NCBI RefSeq assembly: GCF_041912895.1
Contig: NZ_JAYSGI010000001.1
Span: 744,001-808,000 of the forward strand
Origin: Pelagerythrobacter sp041912895
GTDB taxonomy: Bacteria > Pseudomonadota > Alphaproteobacteria > Sphingomonadales > Sphingomonadaceae
Length of the DNA: 64,000 bases
Direction: 5' to 3'
Within the stretch, counting starts at the first letter, position 1. Each line of letters opens with the position of its first letter. A program made the translations under genes and the position numbers. Below the pieces are notes generated by a model that was not told the DNA's origin, searched no databases, and was given only the letters and a program-made list of their open reading frames with translations. Below are positions 27,421-36,259 of this stretch, one piece after another.

Positions 27421-30400
27421 TGGCCGAGGAACCCGAGACGACGCCGGTGGAGGGCTTCGAACACGAGCCGTCGCATATCGACGAACCGCGGCGGCACCTT
27501 GGCCGAAAGCTGGGGAAATGGGGTGCGGGTGTCGTGGGCGGGATCGTCCTGCTCATCGGGGCCGCACTGCTCCTTCTCGATACGGGCCCCGGCCATCGCT
27601 TCGTCGCCAATCAGATTGAAGCGCTCGAATTCGAAAACGGCATGGCGATCGGCGTCGGCCGGATCGACGGCTCGATATATGGCGAGATGGTGATCCGCGA
27701 TCTCAGCATTGCCGATCCGCGCGGCCGGTTCCTGACCGCCCCGGAAATTCGCCTCGACTGGCGCCCCTTCGCCTTCATCGGCAGCCACCTCGACATCCGT
27801 TCGTTGACAGCCGAGCGGGCGACCTTGTTGCGGCTGCCCGAATTCAACGAGACCCCGCCGTCCAACGAGCCGCTGCTGCCCGATCTCGACATCGACGTCG
27901 ACGAATTCCGCATCAACGATTTCGTGGTCGAGGCTGCGGTCAGCGGCGAACGGCGCGTGGTCAGCTTCGCCGGGAACGCGCATATCGCCGATCGCCGGGC
28001 GCAGGTGGCGTTGAACGGCCGGACGATATCCGGCCGGGGCCAGGCGGGCGGCGACCGTATCGCGCTCACGCTCGACGCGGTGCCGGAGGACAACCGCCTC
28101 GATCTCGATCTCGAACTCGATGCGCCGGGCGACGGGGTGATCGCCGCCATGGCCGGGCTCACCGATCCGCTGTTGGTGCGCCTCAAGGGCGTCGGCGATT
28201 GGGCCGCGTGGAACGGGGGGCTGAACGCAAACCTCGCGGGAAGCGAATTCGCTCGCCTGCGGATCGCGGCGCGCGACGGCGCCTTCACGGTTCGCGGCCC
28301 CACCCGGGTCGCGCGCATGTTCGAAGGGCCGACCGCGGCCTTGCTCGGCCCGGTGCTCGACATCGATATGACCGCCCGGCTGGACGAGCGTCGGGCCGTC
28401 CTGCAAGGCGGGCTGTCGAGCGACGCCTTCCGGCTCGATACCGAAGGCGTCGTCGATCTGGGCGAGAGCGCCTTCGACGACCTGCGGCTCGGCTTCGTGC
28501 TCCTGCGCCCCTCGGCACTGGCGGAGAACCTCTCCGGCAGCGGCCTGCGCGGGCAACTTACGATCGACGGAGACTTCGCCACGCCCGGCGTTGCCTACAC
28601 GCTCAACGCCGACCGCCTGACGATGAACGACATGGGGCTGCAGGATCTGTCGGTCAGCGGTGCGGCGGAAGTCGACGCCGAGCGCATCCTCGTTCCGGTC
28701 CAGGCCCGCGTGGGGCGCATTACCGGGCTCGACACGGTGGCCGGCGGTTCGCTGGCGAACGTTCGGTTGAACGGCGATATCGCGATCGAGGGCCCGCGGA
28801 TTCTCTCGGACAACATGCGTATCCGTTCCGATCGCATCAATGCCAACGTGGTCCTTCTCGCCGACACCTCCACCGGCCTTTACACCGGTGCGATCGACGG
28901 GCGGATCGACAACTACCGGGTCGAGAGCGTCGGGATCTTCGACGTCGAAACCGATATCGATCTGGAAACCGAGCGATCCGGCTTCGCGCTGGTCGGACGT
29001 GTCAGCGCGCGATCGACGAGCTTGTTCAACGAAGGGGTGCGCGATTTCCTCGGCGGCAATCTCGTCGCCTCGGCCGATGTCGGCTACGGCGGCGATGGCG
29101 TCGCGCGCTTCCGCAACCTCCGCCTGAGGGCGCCACTGGTGCGGATCACCGGCGGATCGGGCAGCTATGCGCCCAACGGAAACATCGCTTTCAATGCCGA
29201 TGGGGTGACCGAGCAATACGGCGCGGTCGGCGTGCGCGTGGCGGGCACGATCGCCGATCCGCGCGCGACGATAACCGCCGAGCGCCCCGATCTCGGCATC
29301 GGCCTCGCCAATTTGCGGGCCGGTATCACCGGAGCGCCGAACGGCTACCGGCTCGAAGCCACCGGCGATACCGACTACGGCCCGCTGACCGCCGACGTCG
29401 TGCTGGGCATGGGGGATCAGCTCACGCTCGATATCAACAGCGCGAACCTGGCGGGCATCGATTTCGCCGGTTCGCTGCGGCAGACGAGCGCCGGGCCGTT
29501 CGCCGGTCGCCTCACCGCCAACGGCCAGGGCATGGGCGGCGTCGTGCGCCTCGATGCCGAGGGGCAATATCAGCAGGCGCTGGTCAATCTACGCGCGCGC
29601 AACACCGTATTGCCCGGCCCCGCCCAGCTGTCGATCGGATCGGCGATCGTCGATGCGCGGGTCGTTCTCTACGACACCCCCTACGTGGTCGCCGACGCGC
29701 AGGTATCGCAGCTGCGCATGGGCAGCCTGAACCTGACCGCGGCGCGTGCGGTGGTCGATTACCGCGATGGCCAGGGGCAAGCCAAGGTGCTGGCCGAAGG
29801 TGTGAGCGGCGTGCCCTTCCGCGTCGCCGCCAATGCCCGGCTGACCCCCGATCTGTGGCGGGTCTCGCTGCAAGGCCGGGCGCGGGGAATCGCCTTCAGG
29901 ACGACCAGCCCGGCGCGGATCGTGCCCGGCGACGAGGGCTACGAACTGCTCCCCACGCGGATCGATTTCGGCCAGGGCAATATCCGGCTCGCGGGCACCT
30001 ATGGCGATGGCATGCGGTTGCAGAGCCGGCTGGACAATGTCGACGTCGCGCTGATGAACGCCTTCGTGCCCGGCCTCGGCGTAGGCGGCAGCGCCAGCGG
30101 CAGTTTCGATTTCGCGCAGGCGAATCCCGCAGTCTTCCCCCGCGCCGACGCCCGCATGCGCATCGACAACTTCACCCGCACCACGGCGGTGTCGGTCAGC
30201 CAACCGATCGACATCAACTTCGTCGGCAAGCTGCTGGCCGACGGCGGCGAGGCGCGCGCAGTGATGCGCCGGCGCGGCACGGTGATCGGCCGGATGACGG
30301 CATCGCTCCGCCCGCTTCCCGCGCGTTCCGGCTCATGGACCACACGCATGCTCGCCGCGCCGCTGTCGGGCGGCATCCGCTACAATGGCCCGGCCGACAC

Positions 30401-31667
30401 GCTGTTCTCGTTCGCGGGGCAGCCCGATCAGCGGCTGTCGGGCCAGATCGGCCTTGCCGCCGACTTTTCCGGGCGGGTGCAGCAACCGCAGCTCAACGGC
30501 GTGATCCGGGCGAACGATCTCACCTACGAGAACCAGACCTTCGGCACGCGCCTGTCCAACATGGCGATCCGCGGACAGTTCACCGGCGACAGGCTGGAAC
30601 TCGAGCGCCTGACCGCGACGGCGGGCGACGGCACCGTCGGCGCGCAGGGCTTCGTCAGCCTCGCTTCGGATCGCGGCTACCCGATGGACCTCTCGGTCGA
30701 ACTCGACGATGCGAACCTGGCGCAAAGCGACGCGCTCGCGGCGACCGCCACCGGCCAGCTGCGGTTGAGCAAGGCCGCGGGCGAAACGGCGCTGCTGTCC
30801 GGGCAACTTCAACTGCCGGAGACGCGCTACCAGATCATCCGCCAGGGCGCGGCCGAAGTGCCCGAACTGTCGGGTGTCCGCTTCAAGCCGCCCGTGGGGC
30901 CCCAGCGTATAACGGGCGACGAGCCGGTTCAGGCGTCGGCGGGCCTGTTCGAACTCGTGCGGCTCGACATATCGCTCGATTCGCCCGAACAGCTCTACGT
31001 TTCCGGCATGGGGCTGGAGAGCGAATGGAGCGCCGACTTGAGGCTGGCAGGCACGAGCGCCGCGCCGCGGGTGACGGGCAGTGTAGAACTCGTCCGCGGC
31101 ACGCTGGGCTTCGCCGGGCGCTCGTTCGAACTGACAGAGGGGCTCGTGCGCTTCACCGGAGGGGCGACGATCGATCCGGTCATCACGATGGTCGCCACCG
31201 AGGATATCGAGGACGTTACCGTCAACGTGAACGTATCCGGCCGGGCGATGGACCCGCAGATCGCGTTCTCCAGCGTGCCGGGCCTCCCGCAGGACGAAAT
31301 CCTCGCGCGCATCCTGTTCGGCAGCTCGATCGGCAACCTGTCGACGCTGCAGGCGGTCCAGCTCGCCGCGTCGCTGAATTCGCTGCGCGGATCGGGCGGC
31401 GGGCTCAACCCGCTCGGCAAGCTGCGCTCGGCAACGGGGGTCGACCGGCTTCGCATTCTGGGTTCCGACGAGACGCAGGGCAGAGGCACCGCGCTTGCCG
31501 CGGGCCAGTACCTCACTGACGACATCTACGTGGAGTTCATTACCGATGCGCGCGGCTTCACCGCCACGCAACTCGAAGTCAGCCTCACGCCGGCGCTGTC
31601 GATCCTGAGCCAGGCCGGCGGTTCGGGCACCACCAACGTCAACGTCCGCTATCGGAAGAACTACTGA
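27420..31667 (+). CDS. tamB: TamB, translocation and assembly module inner membrane component
   Basis: A 1415-residue AsmA/TamB-type protein. One transmembrane anchor lies near residues 38-60 (GAGVVGGIVLLIGAALLLLD), followed by the conserved entry GHRFVANQI...ENGMAIGVGRIDGSIYG. A long repetitive beta-groove region follows, and the C-terminal TamB/DUF490 domain (about 1080-1415) includes VRGTLGFAGRSFELTEG, LPQDEILARILFG and a terminal YRKNY. It bridges the periplasm to TamA. Length is close to E. coli TamB (1259) but somewhat longer. Overlaps both neighbours by one base. Confidence 0.93.
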   Translation: MAEEPETTPVEGFEHEPSHIDEPRRHLGRKLGKWGAGVVGGIVLLIGAALLLLDTGPGHRFVANQIEALEFENGMAIGVGRIDGSIYGEMVIRDLSIADPRGRFLTAPEIRLDWRPFAFIGSHLDIRSLTAERATLLRLPEFNETPPSNEPLLPDLDIDVDEFRINDFVVEAAVSGERRVVSFAGNAHIADRRAQVALNGRTISGRGQAGGDRIALTLDAVPEDNRLDLDLELDAPGDGVIAAMAGLTDPLLVRLKGVGDWAAWNGGLNANLAGSEFARLRIAARDGAFTVRGPTRVARMFEGPTAALLGPVLDIDMTARLDERRAVLQGGLSSDAFRLDTEGVVDLGESAFDDLRLGFVLLRPSALAENLSGSGLRGQLTIDGDFATPGVAYTLNADRLTMNDMGLQDLSVSGAAEVDAERILVPVQARVGRITGLDTVAGGSLANVRLNGDIAIEGPRILSDNMRIRSDRINANVVLLADTSTGLYTGAIDGRIDNYRVESVGIFDVETDIDLETERSGFALVGRVSARSTSLFNEGVRDFLGGNLVASADVGYGGDGVARFRNLRLRAPLVRITGGSGSYAPNGNIAFNADGVTEQYGAVGVRVAGTIADPRATITAERPDLGIGLANLRAGITGAPNGYRLEATGDTDYGPLTADVVLGMGDQLTLDINSANLAGIDFAGSLRQTSAGPFAGRLTANGQGMGGVVRLDAEGQYQQALVNLRARNTVLPGPAQLSIGSAIVDARVVLYDTPYVVADAQVSQLRMGSLNLTAARAVVDYRDGQGQAKVLAEGVSGVPFRVAANARLTPDLWRVSLQGRARGIAFRTTSPARIVPGDEGYELLPTRIDFGQGNIRLAGTYGDGMRLQSRLDNVDVALMNAFVPGLGVGGSASGSFDFAQANPAVFPRADARMRIDNFTRTTAVSVSQPIDINFVGKLLADGGEARAVMRRRGTVIGRMTASLRPLPARSGSWTTRMLAAPLSGGIRYNGPADTLFSFAGQPDQRLSGQIGLAADFSGRVQQPQLNGVIRANDLTYENQTFGTRLSNMAIRGQFTGDRLELERLTATAGDGTVGAQGFVSLASDRGYPMDLSVELDDANLAQSDALAATATGQLRLSKAAGETALLSGQLQLPETRYQIIRQGAAEVPELSGVRFKPPVGPQRITGDEPVQASAGLFELVRLDISLDSPEQLYVSGMGLESEWSADLRLAGTSAAPRVTGSVELVRGTLGFAGRSFELTEGLVRFTGGATIDPVITMVATEDIEDVTVNVNVSGRAMDPQIAFSSVPGLPQDEILARILFGSSIGNLSTLQAVQLAASLNSLRGSGGGLNPLGKLRSATGVDRLRILGSDETQGRGTALAAGQYLTDDIYVEFITDARGFTATQLEVSLTPALSILSQAGGSGTTNVNVRYRKNY

Positions 31668-31888
31668 TGCGCGGCGCCGTGCTCGCGCTGTCGATCTGTG
31701 TCGCTCTCACCGGATGCAAGCGCGAGCCGACCTTCGAGGAGCGTTACGACAAGGCCGAACAGGATATTCGCGAAACCGCCCGGGAGATCGATCGGGAACT
31801 GGCCGATCCGGCAGGAGCACCCGCCGAAGGCACTCGTGCGAGCGACAAGGCGCGCCCGGCTCCGCCGGAGACTAGGAAACGAACCTGA
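31667..31888 (+). CDS. Small lipoprotein encoded with tamAB
   Basis: A 73-residue protein with a lipoprotein signal (SICVALTGC, Cys17) followed by a charged helical segment (FEERYDKAEQDIRETAREIDREL) and a Pro/Ala/Arg-rich tail. It starts one base inside the tamB stop (TGATG), so it is co-translated with TamB. No family recognised. Its 3' end overlaps the convergent esterase gene by 17 bases. Confidence 0.75.
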   Translation: MRGAVLALSICVALTGCKREPTFEERYDKAEQDIRETAREIDRELADPAGAPAEGTRASDKARPAPPETRKRT

Positions 31889-32699
31889 GAACCCGCGGCA
31901 TCGCCGCGGTGACGATCGAGGCGTGATCCTCTCCATCGAGCACATGGACCTCGGCCCCGCGACCACCTTCCCGTCGATTGAGAATTTCGCCCAGTTCGAC
32001 CGCGCTGCCGATCATTCGGCGAGATCGCCTACGCTCGAGTATTCGATCGCGACCGGGATCGTGGAATTGCCGCGGCGCCAGCGCTTCCTCCCATTCTCCG
32101 ACGCACAGCAGGGTGCGGGGATCGATCGCTTCGGCCCCACGGAAGGTTTCGAGAAGGCTGAACCCGTCCCACCATAGCGACGGGCTGAGCGCGATGTGGC
32201 GGTCGAACAGACCGGGGCGGCTGCACATCGTCCACAGCGCGAAATACCCTGCCAGCGAATGCCCGAGCAGCATCTGCCGATCCTGGTTCACCCGCATCAG
32301 GTCATGCGCGAAGGGCAGCAATTCCTCCGCCAGAAAATCGAGGAACCGTCCCGCGCCGTGCTCGGTCGTGTTTCCGCCCTCGCCTAGCGGCGTGGTGTAG
32401 TCGCGCTTGCGGGTATCGACGTCCGATCCGTTCGCCGAGGACACGCCGACGATCGCGATCTCGCGGGCGCCGGTGGCATCCGTCCGCCGCGCCATGCGCC
32501 GCATCGTTTCCACGCATGTCGCGAAGCACGTATCGCTGTCGAGCAAGACGAGAAGCGGCCAGCCATCCGCGGGCGGTTCGCCCTCCGGCCGCGCGATGTG
32601 GACGCGATATCGGTCGCCGACATGGTGGCTGTCCAGGGTCATCACCCTGCACCCGGCGATCTCGAACGGTGTGCCGTTATCGGATCGGGCCGCTTGCAT
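31872..32699 (-). CDS. Cytoplasmic siderophore esterase, Fes/IroE-type
   Basis: A 275-residue alpha/beta hydrolase of the putative esterase family (PF00756). It has no signal peptide. The nucleophile elbow is LLGHSLAGYFALW, followed by RHIALSPSLWWDG, LCVGEWEEAL and the catalytic His in LDGEDHASIV. These are the features of enterobactin-family esterases that cut the ester bonds of ferric tri-catecholates to release iron. I use the ATG at 32699; a TTG two codons upstream is also open. Divergent from the substrate-binding protein gene and probably under the same iron-responsive operator. Confidence 0.82.
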   Translation of the reverse strand: MQAARSDNGTPFEIAGCRVMTLDSHHVGDRYRVHIARPEGEPPADGWPLLVLLDSDTCFATCVETMRRMARRTDATGAREIAIVGVSSANGSDVDTRKRDYTTPLGEGGNTTEHGAGRFLDFLAEELLPFAHDLMRVNQDRQMLLGHSLAGYFALWTMCSRPGLFDRHIALSPSLWWDGFSLLETFRGAEAIDPRTLLCVGEWEEALAPRQFHDPGRDRILERRRSRRMIGSAVELGEILNRREGGRGAEVHVLDGEDHASIVTAAMPRVLRFVS

Positions 32700-32712
32700 C
32701 GTCAAATATCCT

Positions 32713-32737
32713 ATTGCACTTTACAATCATTCGCAAT
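32713..32737. promoter_or_regulatory. Candidate iron-responsive (Fur-type) operator
   Basis: In the 86-base gap between the divergent esterase and binding-protein genes lies an imperfect palindrome bounded by ATTGC and GCAAT. Its right half contains TTACAATCATTCGCA, matching the 7-1-7 Fur model TGATAATnATTATCA at 10 of 14 positions. Location and similarity support a Fur-type site; binding is inferred. Confidence 0.5.
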
Positions 32738-32785
32738 TAGCCGAAGGCTGCCCGCGTTCCACGAGATGAATGGATAGCGATTCCG

Positions 32786-33958
32786 GTGTTCGGAGCAAAT
32801 GCGAGTTCTCAAAGCCGTGATCGAGCCGCCAGCCTTTGGCGCGTGATCCTGTATTGCGCTCTCGCATTCGCGATGGTGACGCTCGCGGCTTGCGACCGGC
32901 GTGACGGCACGGTTGCGCAGCAGTCGGCGCTGCAACTGACCGACATAAAGGGGCGCACCGTCTCGGTGCCCGGTCCGGTGTCGAAAATCGCGATCGACGA
33001 CAGCCGCTATCTCGTCGCGCTGTCGCTGATCCATCCTGATCCGGTGTCCTTGCTTTCCGCCTGGGCGCACGACGACAACCGCCTCGGCGCGGAAGGTTAC
33101 GCGCAGTTCCTGAAAGCGTCGCCGGAACTCGCGGACCTGCCCAGGATCGCGAGCTCGGCGGAAAACTTCGACGTCGAATCCATCATCGCCGCGCGCCCCG
33201 ACGTGGCGGTTCTGTCGGTCGAAAGCGGAGTGACCGACGCGCAGATCGAGCGGGTCGAGGGCGCCGGCATCCCCGTGGTGGTGCTCGATTTCTTCGCCGA
33301 TCCGCTCGACGATCTCGCGCCGAGCCTCGAAATCCTCGGCAAGTTGGTCGGCCGCGAGGAACAGGCGCGCGAATTCCTCGCGTTCCGCAAGCAGCGGATG
33401 GACGCCATCGCGCGCCGCGTCGCCGAGCTTCCCGAAGCGGAGCGCACGCTCGTCTTCCTCGAGGCGCACGCCGGGAGCAGCCCGGATTGCTGCAATTCGC
33501 CCGGGCGCGGCAACGCCAGCGATTATCTGCAATTCGTGGGTGGCCACAACATCGGGGCGGACGCGCTGTCGCAATCGTCGGGCAAGCTCAATCTCGAATA
33601 CGTCATCTCGCGCGATCCCGCCGTCTATATCGCGACGGGCGGTCCGCATCTCGCGGCGCGCGGCGGGTTCGTGGTCGGCCCGGGCTACAGCGAGCAGGAT
33701 GCGCGTGAATCCCTGCGCAAGGTGGCGGCACGGCGCGGGATCGCCGATCTGACGGCGGTGCGCGAAGGCCGCATCTACGGTTTTTCGCACCAATTGCTCA
33801 ATTCGCCGCTCGATATCGTCGCGATCGAGACGTTCGCGAAGTGGCTGCATCCGCAAGTGTTCGCCGATCTGGCGCCCGACCAGACACTCGCCACCCTCAA
33901 TTCGCGCTTCCTCGCCGTCCCCTACGACGGGGCATACTGGGTTTCGCTGAAAGAATAG
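32786..33958 (+). CDS. Siderophore ABC transporter substrate-binding lipoprotein
   Basis: A 390-residue periplasmic-binding protein of the FepB/FhuD/BtuF class III type. The GTG start leads to a membrane segment and lipobox (MVTLAAC), so it is probably lipid-anchored. Typical motifs: LTDIKGRTVSVPGPVSKIAI, AARPDVAVLS, the long connecting helix, YLQFVGGHNIGAD and GRIYGFSHQLLNSPLDIVAIE. A distinctive Cys pair, SPDCCNSPGRGNASDY, lies mid-protein. It is followed 22 bases later by the beta-propeller gene; permease and ATPase are encoded on the opposite strand downstream. Delivers ferric siderophore, presumably catecholate, to the permease. A later start (GTG at 32843) is possible. Confidence 0.88.
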   Translation: MFGANASSQSRDRAASLWRVILYCALAFAMVTLAACDRRDGTVAQQSALQLTDIKGRTVSVPGPVSKIAIDDSRYLVALSLIHPDPVSLLSAWAHDDNRLGAEGYAQFLKASPELADLPRIASSAENFDVESIIAARPDVAVLSVESGVTDAQIERVEGAGIPVVVLDFFADPLDDLAPSLEILGKLVGREEQAREFLAFRKQRMDAIARRVAELPEAERTLVFLEAHAGSSPDCCNSPGRGNASDYLQFVGGHNIGADALSQSSGKLNLEYVISRDPAVYIATGGPHLAARGGFVVGPGYSEQDARESLRKVAARRGIADLTAVREGRIYGFSHQLLNSPLDIVAIETFAKWLHPQVFADLAPDQTLATLNSRFLAVPYDGAYWVSLKE

Positions 33959-33980
33959 TTCGTCAAAACAGGAGATTATC

Positions 33981-35402
33981 GTGCGCATTACCCGATCGAG
34001 TTCCGCCGCTGTCCTGATGGGCCTGATGCTCGCCGCCTCGCCGATCGCGGTCGGCAGCGCCGCCGCGCAGCAGGCATTCGGCGAAGTCGCCAAGGCCGCG
34101 GATGCGAGCGTCTCCTTCGATTCCGCTGAGGACGGCGCACCGATCGTGGCCGGTAGCCAGGTCGAGGTGTCGGGCAGCGGGTTCCAGCCGGGGCAGCAGG
34201 TCACCCTCGCCTACGGGCCGACGACGCTGACCGCGCAGCCGCTGACGGCCGATACCGAAGGCGCGGTGACCGGCGCCTTCGCGCTCCCGGCCGATGCCGT
34301 CGTGGGCGTCCACCCGATCGTGGTCACGACCGGCGCGCCCTATTACGCCACCATCGCGGAGCTGAAGGTCTCGCCCGATATCCCGCTGTCGGGCGAAGAT
34401 GCGTTCGATCTGACCGTGTCCGAGCCCGCGCGCGGCCTCTACCAGACGGTCTACAGCCCGAAGAGCGGGGCGATCTATGCCGCGTCTGCGGTGGGCCGCC
34501 CGCCGGTCAAGCAGTCTGAAATCGTCAAGCTGGACGCCGATACGCTGAAAGTGCTGGCGCGGGTCAGCCCCGCCGCCGCGCCGCAGCGCCAGGGCCGCGA
34601 CGGAACAATGGGCGATGGCGGGCTGTTCGCGGTCTACGGGATCGCGGTGGACGACAGCAAGGATACCGTGTGGGTCACGAATACGCGGCAGGATACGGTG
34701 GCGGTCTATCGCCAATCGGACCTCGGCCTGATCAAGCAGTTCGCCCCGGGCACCGTCGCCCACTCGCGTGACGTTCGCGTGGACGAGGAACTGGGCAAGG
34801 CCTACGCCACCGCCACCTTCACGCCTGAAGTCGTGGTGTTCAACACCGCTGACAACACCGAAGCCAAGCGGATCACGATCGCTTCGAACAAGCGGCGCGA
34901 GGAATTCGGCGTCGCGAGCCTTTCGCTCGATCCCGAAGCGCACAAGCTCTACGTCGCGGGCCTCGGCACGTCCGAGGTCGCGGTGATCGACACCAATACC
35001 GACGAAGTGCTGCACGTCTTCCCGGTGCCCGGCGCGCGCGGCACGATCGGCGTCTCGCATGATCCGCAGACGGGACGCATCTACGTCGCCTCGCAGGGCA
35101 GCGACAACCTGGTGGTGCTCGATGGCGAGACGGGCGCGGTGATCGCCGACACCCCGGTCGGTGCAGGGGCGCTGAACGTGGTGTTCGACCCGGCATCGCG
35201 GCAGGCCTTCGTCGCCAACCGCGGGTCGAACACGGTGACCGTGACCGATGCCGACGGCAAGATCGTCGCCAACCTCGGCCCCGCGCCGCGCGCCAACCAC
35301 GTCGCGCTGGGGCCGAACGGATCGGTGATCGCGGTCGACAAGTCCGCCGGCACGCGTGACGCGGAGTCCGACCAGCTTCTGCGGATCGTCCCCGCGAACT
35401 GA
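33981..35402 (+). CDS. Secreted YncE-like beta-propeller protein
   Basis: A 473-residue exported protein starting with GTG behind AGGAGA, with a signal peptide ending SAAAQQ. Residues of about 35-125 form an Ig-like domain (VSGSGFQPGQQVTLAYG), and about 145-470 a seven-bladed-propeller region of YncE/YVTN repeats (DTVWVTNTRQDTVAVY, LYVAGLGTSEVAVIDT, IYVASQGSDNLVVLD, AFVANRGSNTVTVTD). E. coli yncE is iron-regulated through Fur, and here the gene follows a siderophore-binding protein, supporting an iron-linked role. Exact function is unknown. Confidence 0.85.
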   Translation: MRITRSSSAAVLMGLMLAASPIAVGSAAAQQAFGEVAKAADASVSFDSAEDGAPIVAGSQVEVSGSGFQPGQQVTLAYGPTTLTAQPLTADTEGAVTGAFALPADAVVGVHPIVVTTGAPYYATIAELKVSPDIPLSGEDAFDLTVSEPARGLYQTVYSPKSGAIYAASAVGRPPVKQSEIVKLDADTLKVLARVSPAAAPQRQGRDGTMGDGGLFAVYGIAVDDSKDTVWVTNTRQDTVAVYRQSDLGLIKQFAPGTVAHSRDVRVDEELGKAYATATFTPEVVVFNTADNTEAKRITIASNKRREEFGVASLSLDPEAHKLYVAGLGTSEVAVIDTNTDEVLHVFPVPGARGTIGVSHDPQTGRIYVASQGSDNLVVLDGETGAVIADTPVGAGALNVVFDPASRQAFVANRGSNTVTVTDADGKIVANLGPAPRANHVALGPNGSVIAVDKSAGTRDAESDQLLRIVPAN

Positions 35403-35424
35403 CGCGCGCAGACGAATGAAACCG

Positions 35425-35455
35425 AAAGGGCGGCCCCGCGCGGGTCGCCCTTTTT
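35425..35455. terminator. Bidirectional intrinsic terminator
   Basis: AAAGGGCG and CGCCCTTT arms enclose further pairing CCC/GGG around CGCG; five T residues follow on the plus strand and an A run gives a T tract on the minus strand. It lies between the convergent beta-propeller and ATPase genes. Confidence 0.88.
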
Positions 35456-35458
35456 CGT

Positions 35459-36259
35459 TCAGTTCGGGGTTTCGAGAATATCGTCGATCGCGATGTTGAG
35501 GCCTCGCCCCGCGGGTTCGACCCGAGCGGAAACCTGATAGACCTCGGCCAGCCGCTCGGCTGTAATCGCCTCGGCAGGCGGCCCCTCCGCCGCCACGCGT
35601 CCGCCGGACAGCAGCACCACGCTGTCCGACCAGCGCGCCGCCATCGCCAGATCGTGCAGCACCATGATGACGATCATCCCGCTGCCCTCGGCGATTTCGC
35701 GGACCAGCTTCATCACGCGAAGCTGGTAATGCAGGTCGAGCGCGCTGATCGGCTCGTCCAGCAGCAGAACGCGGGGCGCGCGAACGAGCGCCTGCGCGAG
35801 CGAGGCAAGCTGGCGCTGCCCGCCCGACAGGTGGCCGAGTTCGCGCATCGCGAGGTGGCCGATACCGACCCGGTCCAGCGTCTCCAGCGCGGCTTCGGCC
35901 AGCCGCTGCACCGAAGCGCCCGCGTGATCGCTGGACGAGGCGCGAAGCGCGCTGATCGTCGCTTCGATCACGCTCAACCCGATGCGCTGGGGCAGGTTCT
36001 GCGGCATGTAGCCGACCAGCTCGGCATGATCGGCCAGCGGCAGGCCCAGCAGTTCGACGTCGCCGAGCCGCACCGAGCCCTGCGCGGGCTGAAGCCCGGC
36101 CAGCGCGCGCAGCAGCGTGGTCTTGCCCGCCGCGTTGGGTCCAAGCAGCGAGATGATCCGCCCCGGCGCCACCGGCCCGAGATCGACGCCATCGACCACC
36201 ACCTTGCCGCCATACCCGGCGGAGAGGCCGTGAACGGCAAGTTTCCCGCTTTCGGTCAT
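35459..36259 (-). CDS. Ferric siderophore ABC transporter ATPase (FepC/FhuC-type)
   Basis: A 266-residue ATP-binding subunit. Walker A LLGPNAAGKTTLLRAL (Ala replaces the usual Gly in GxxGxGKT: GPNAAGKT), Q-loop YMPQNL, ABC signature LSGGQRQL, Walker B VLLLDEPISALD and switch His in VLHDLAMAARW. Its ATG overlaps the permease stop (ATGA). It energises import of the siderophore captured by the binding protein. Confidence 0.93.
   Translation of the reverse strand: MTESGKLAVHGLSAGYGGKVVVDGVDLGPVAPGRIISLLGPNAAGKTTLLRALAGLQPAQGSVRLGDVELLGLPLADHAELVGYMPQNLPQRIGLSVIEATISALRASSSDHAGASVQRLAEAALETLDRVGIGHLAMRELGHLSGGQRQLASLAQALVRAPRVLLLDEPISALDLHYQLRVMKLVREIAEGSGMIVIMVLHDLAMAARWSDSVVLLSGGRVAAEGPPAEAITAERLAEVYQVSARVEPAGRGLNIAIDDILETPN

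Noticed and set aside
27393..29567. A 724-codon minus-strand open frame antisense to tamB, and an 1106-codon frame on the plus strand at 28199-31519
   Set aside because: Shadow frames of a high-GC gene: no domain motifs, Arg/Ala/Gly-biased composition, and the tamB frame has clear family signatures.
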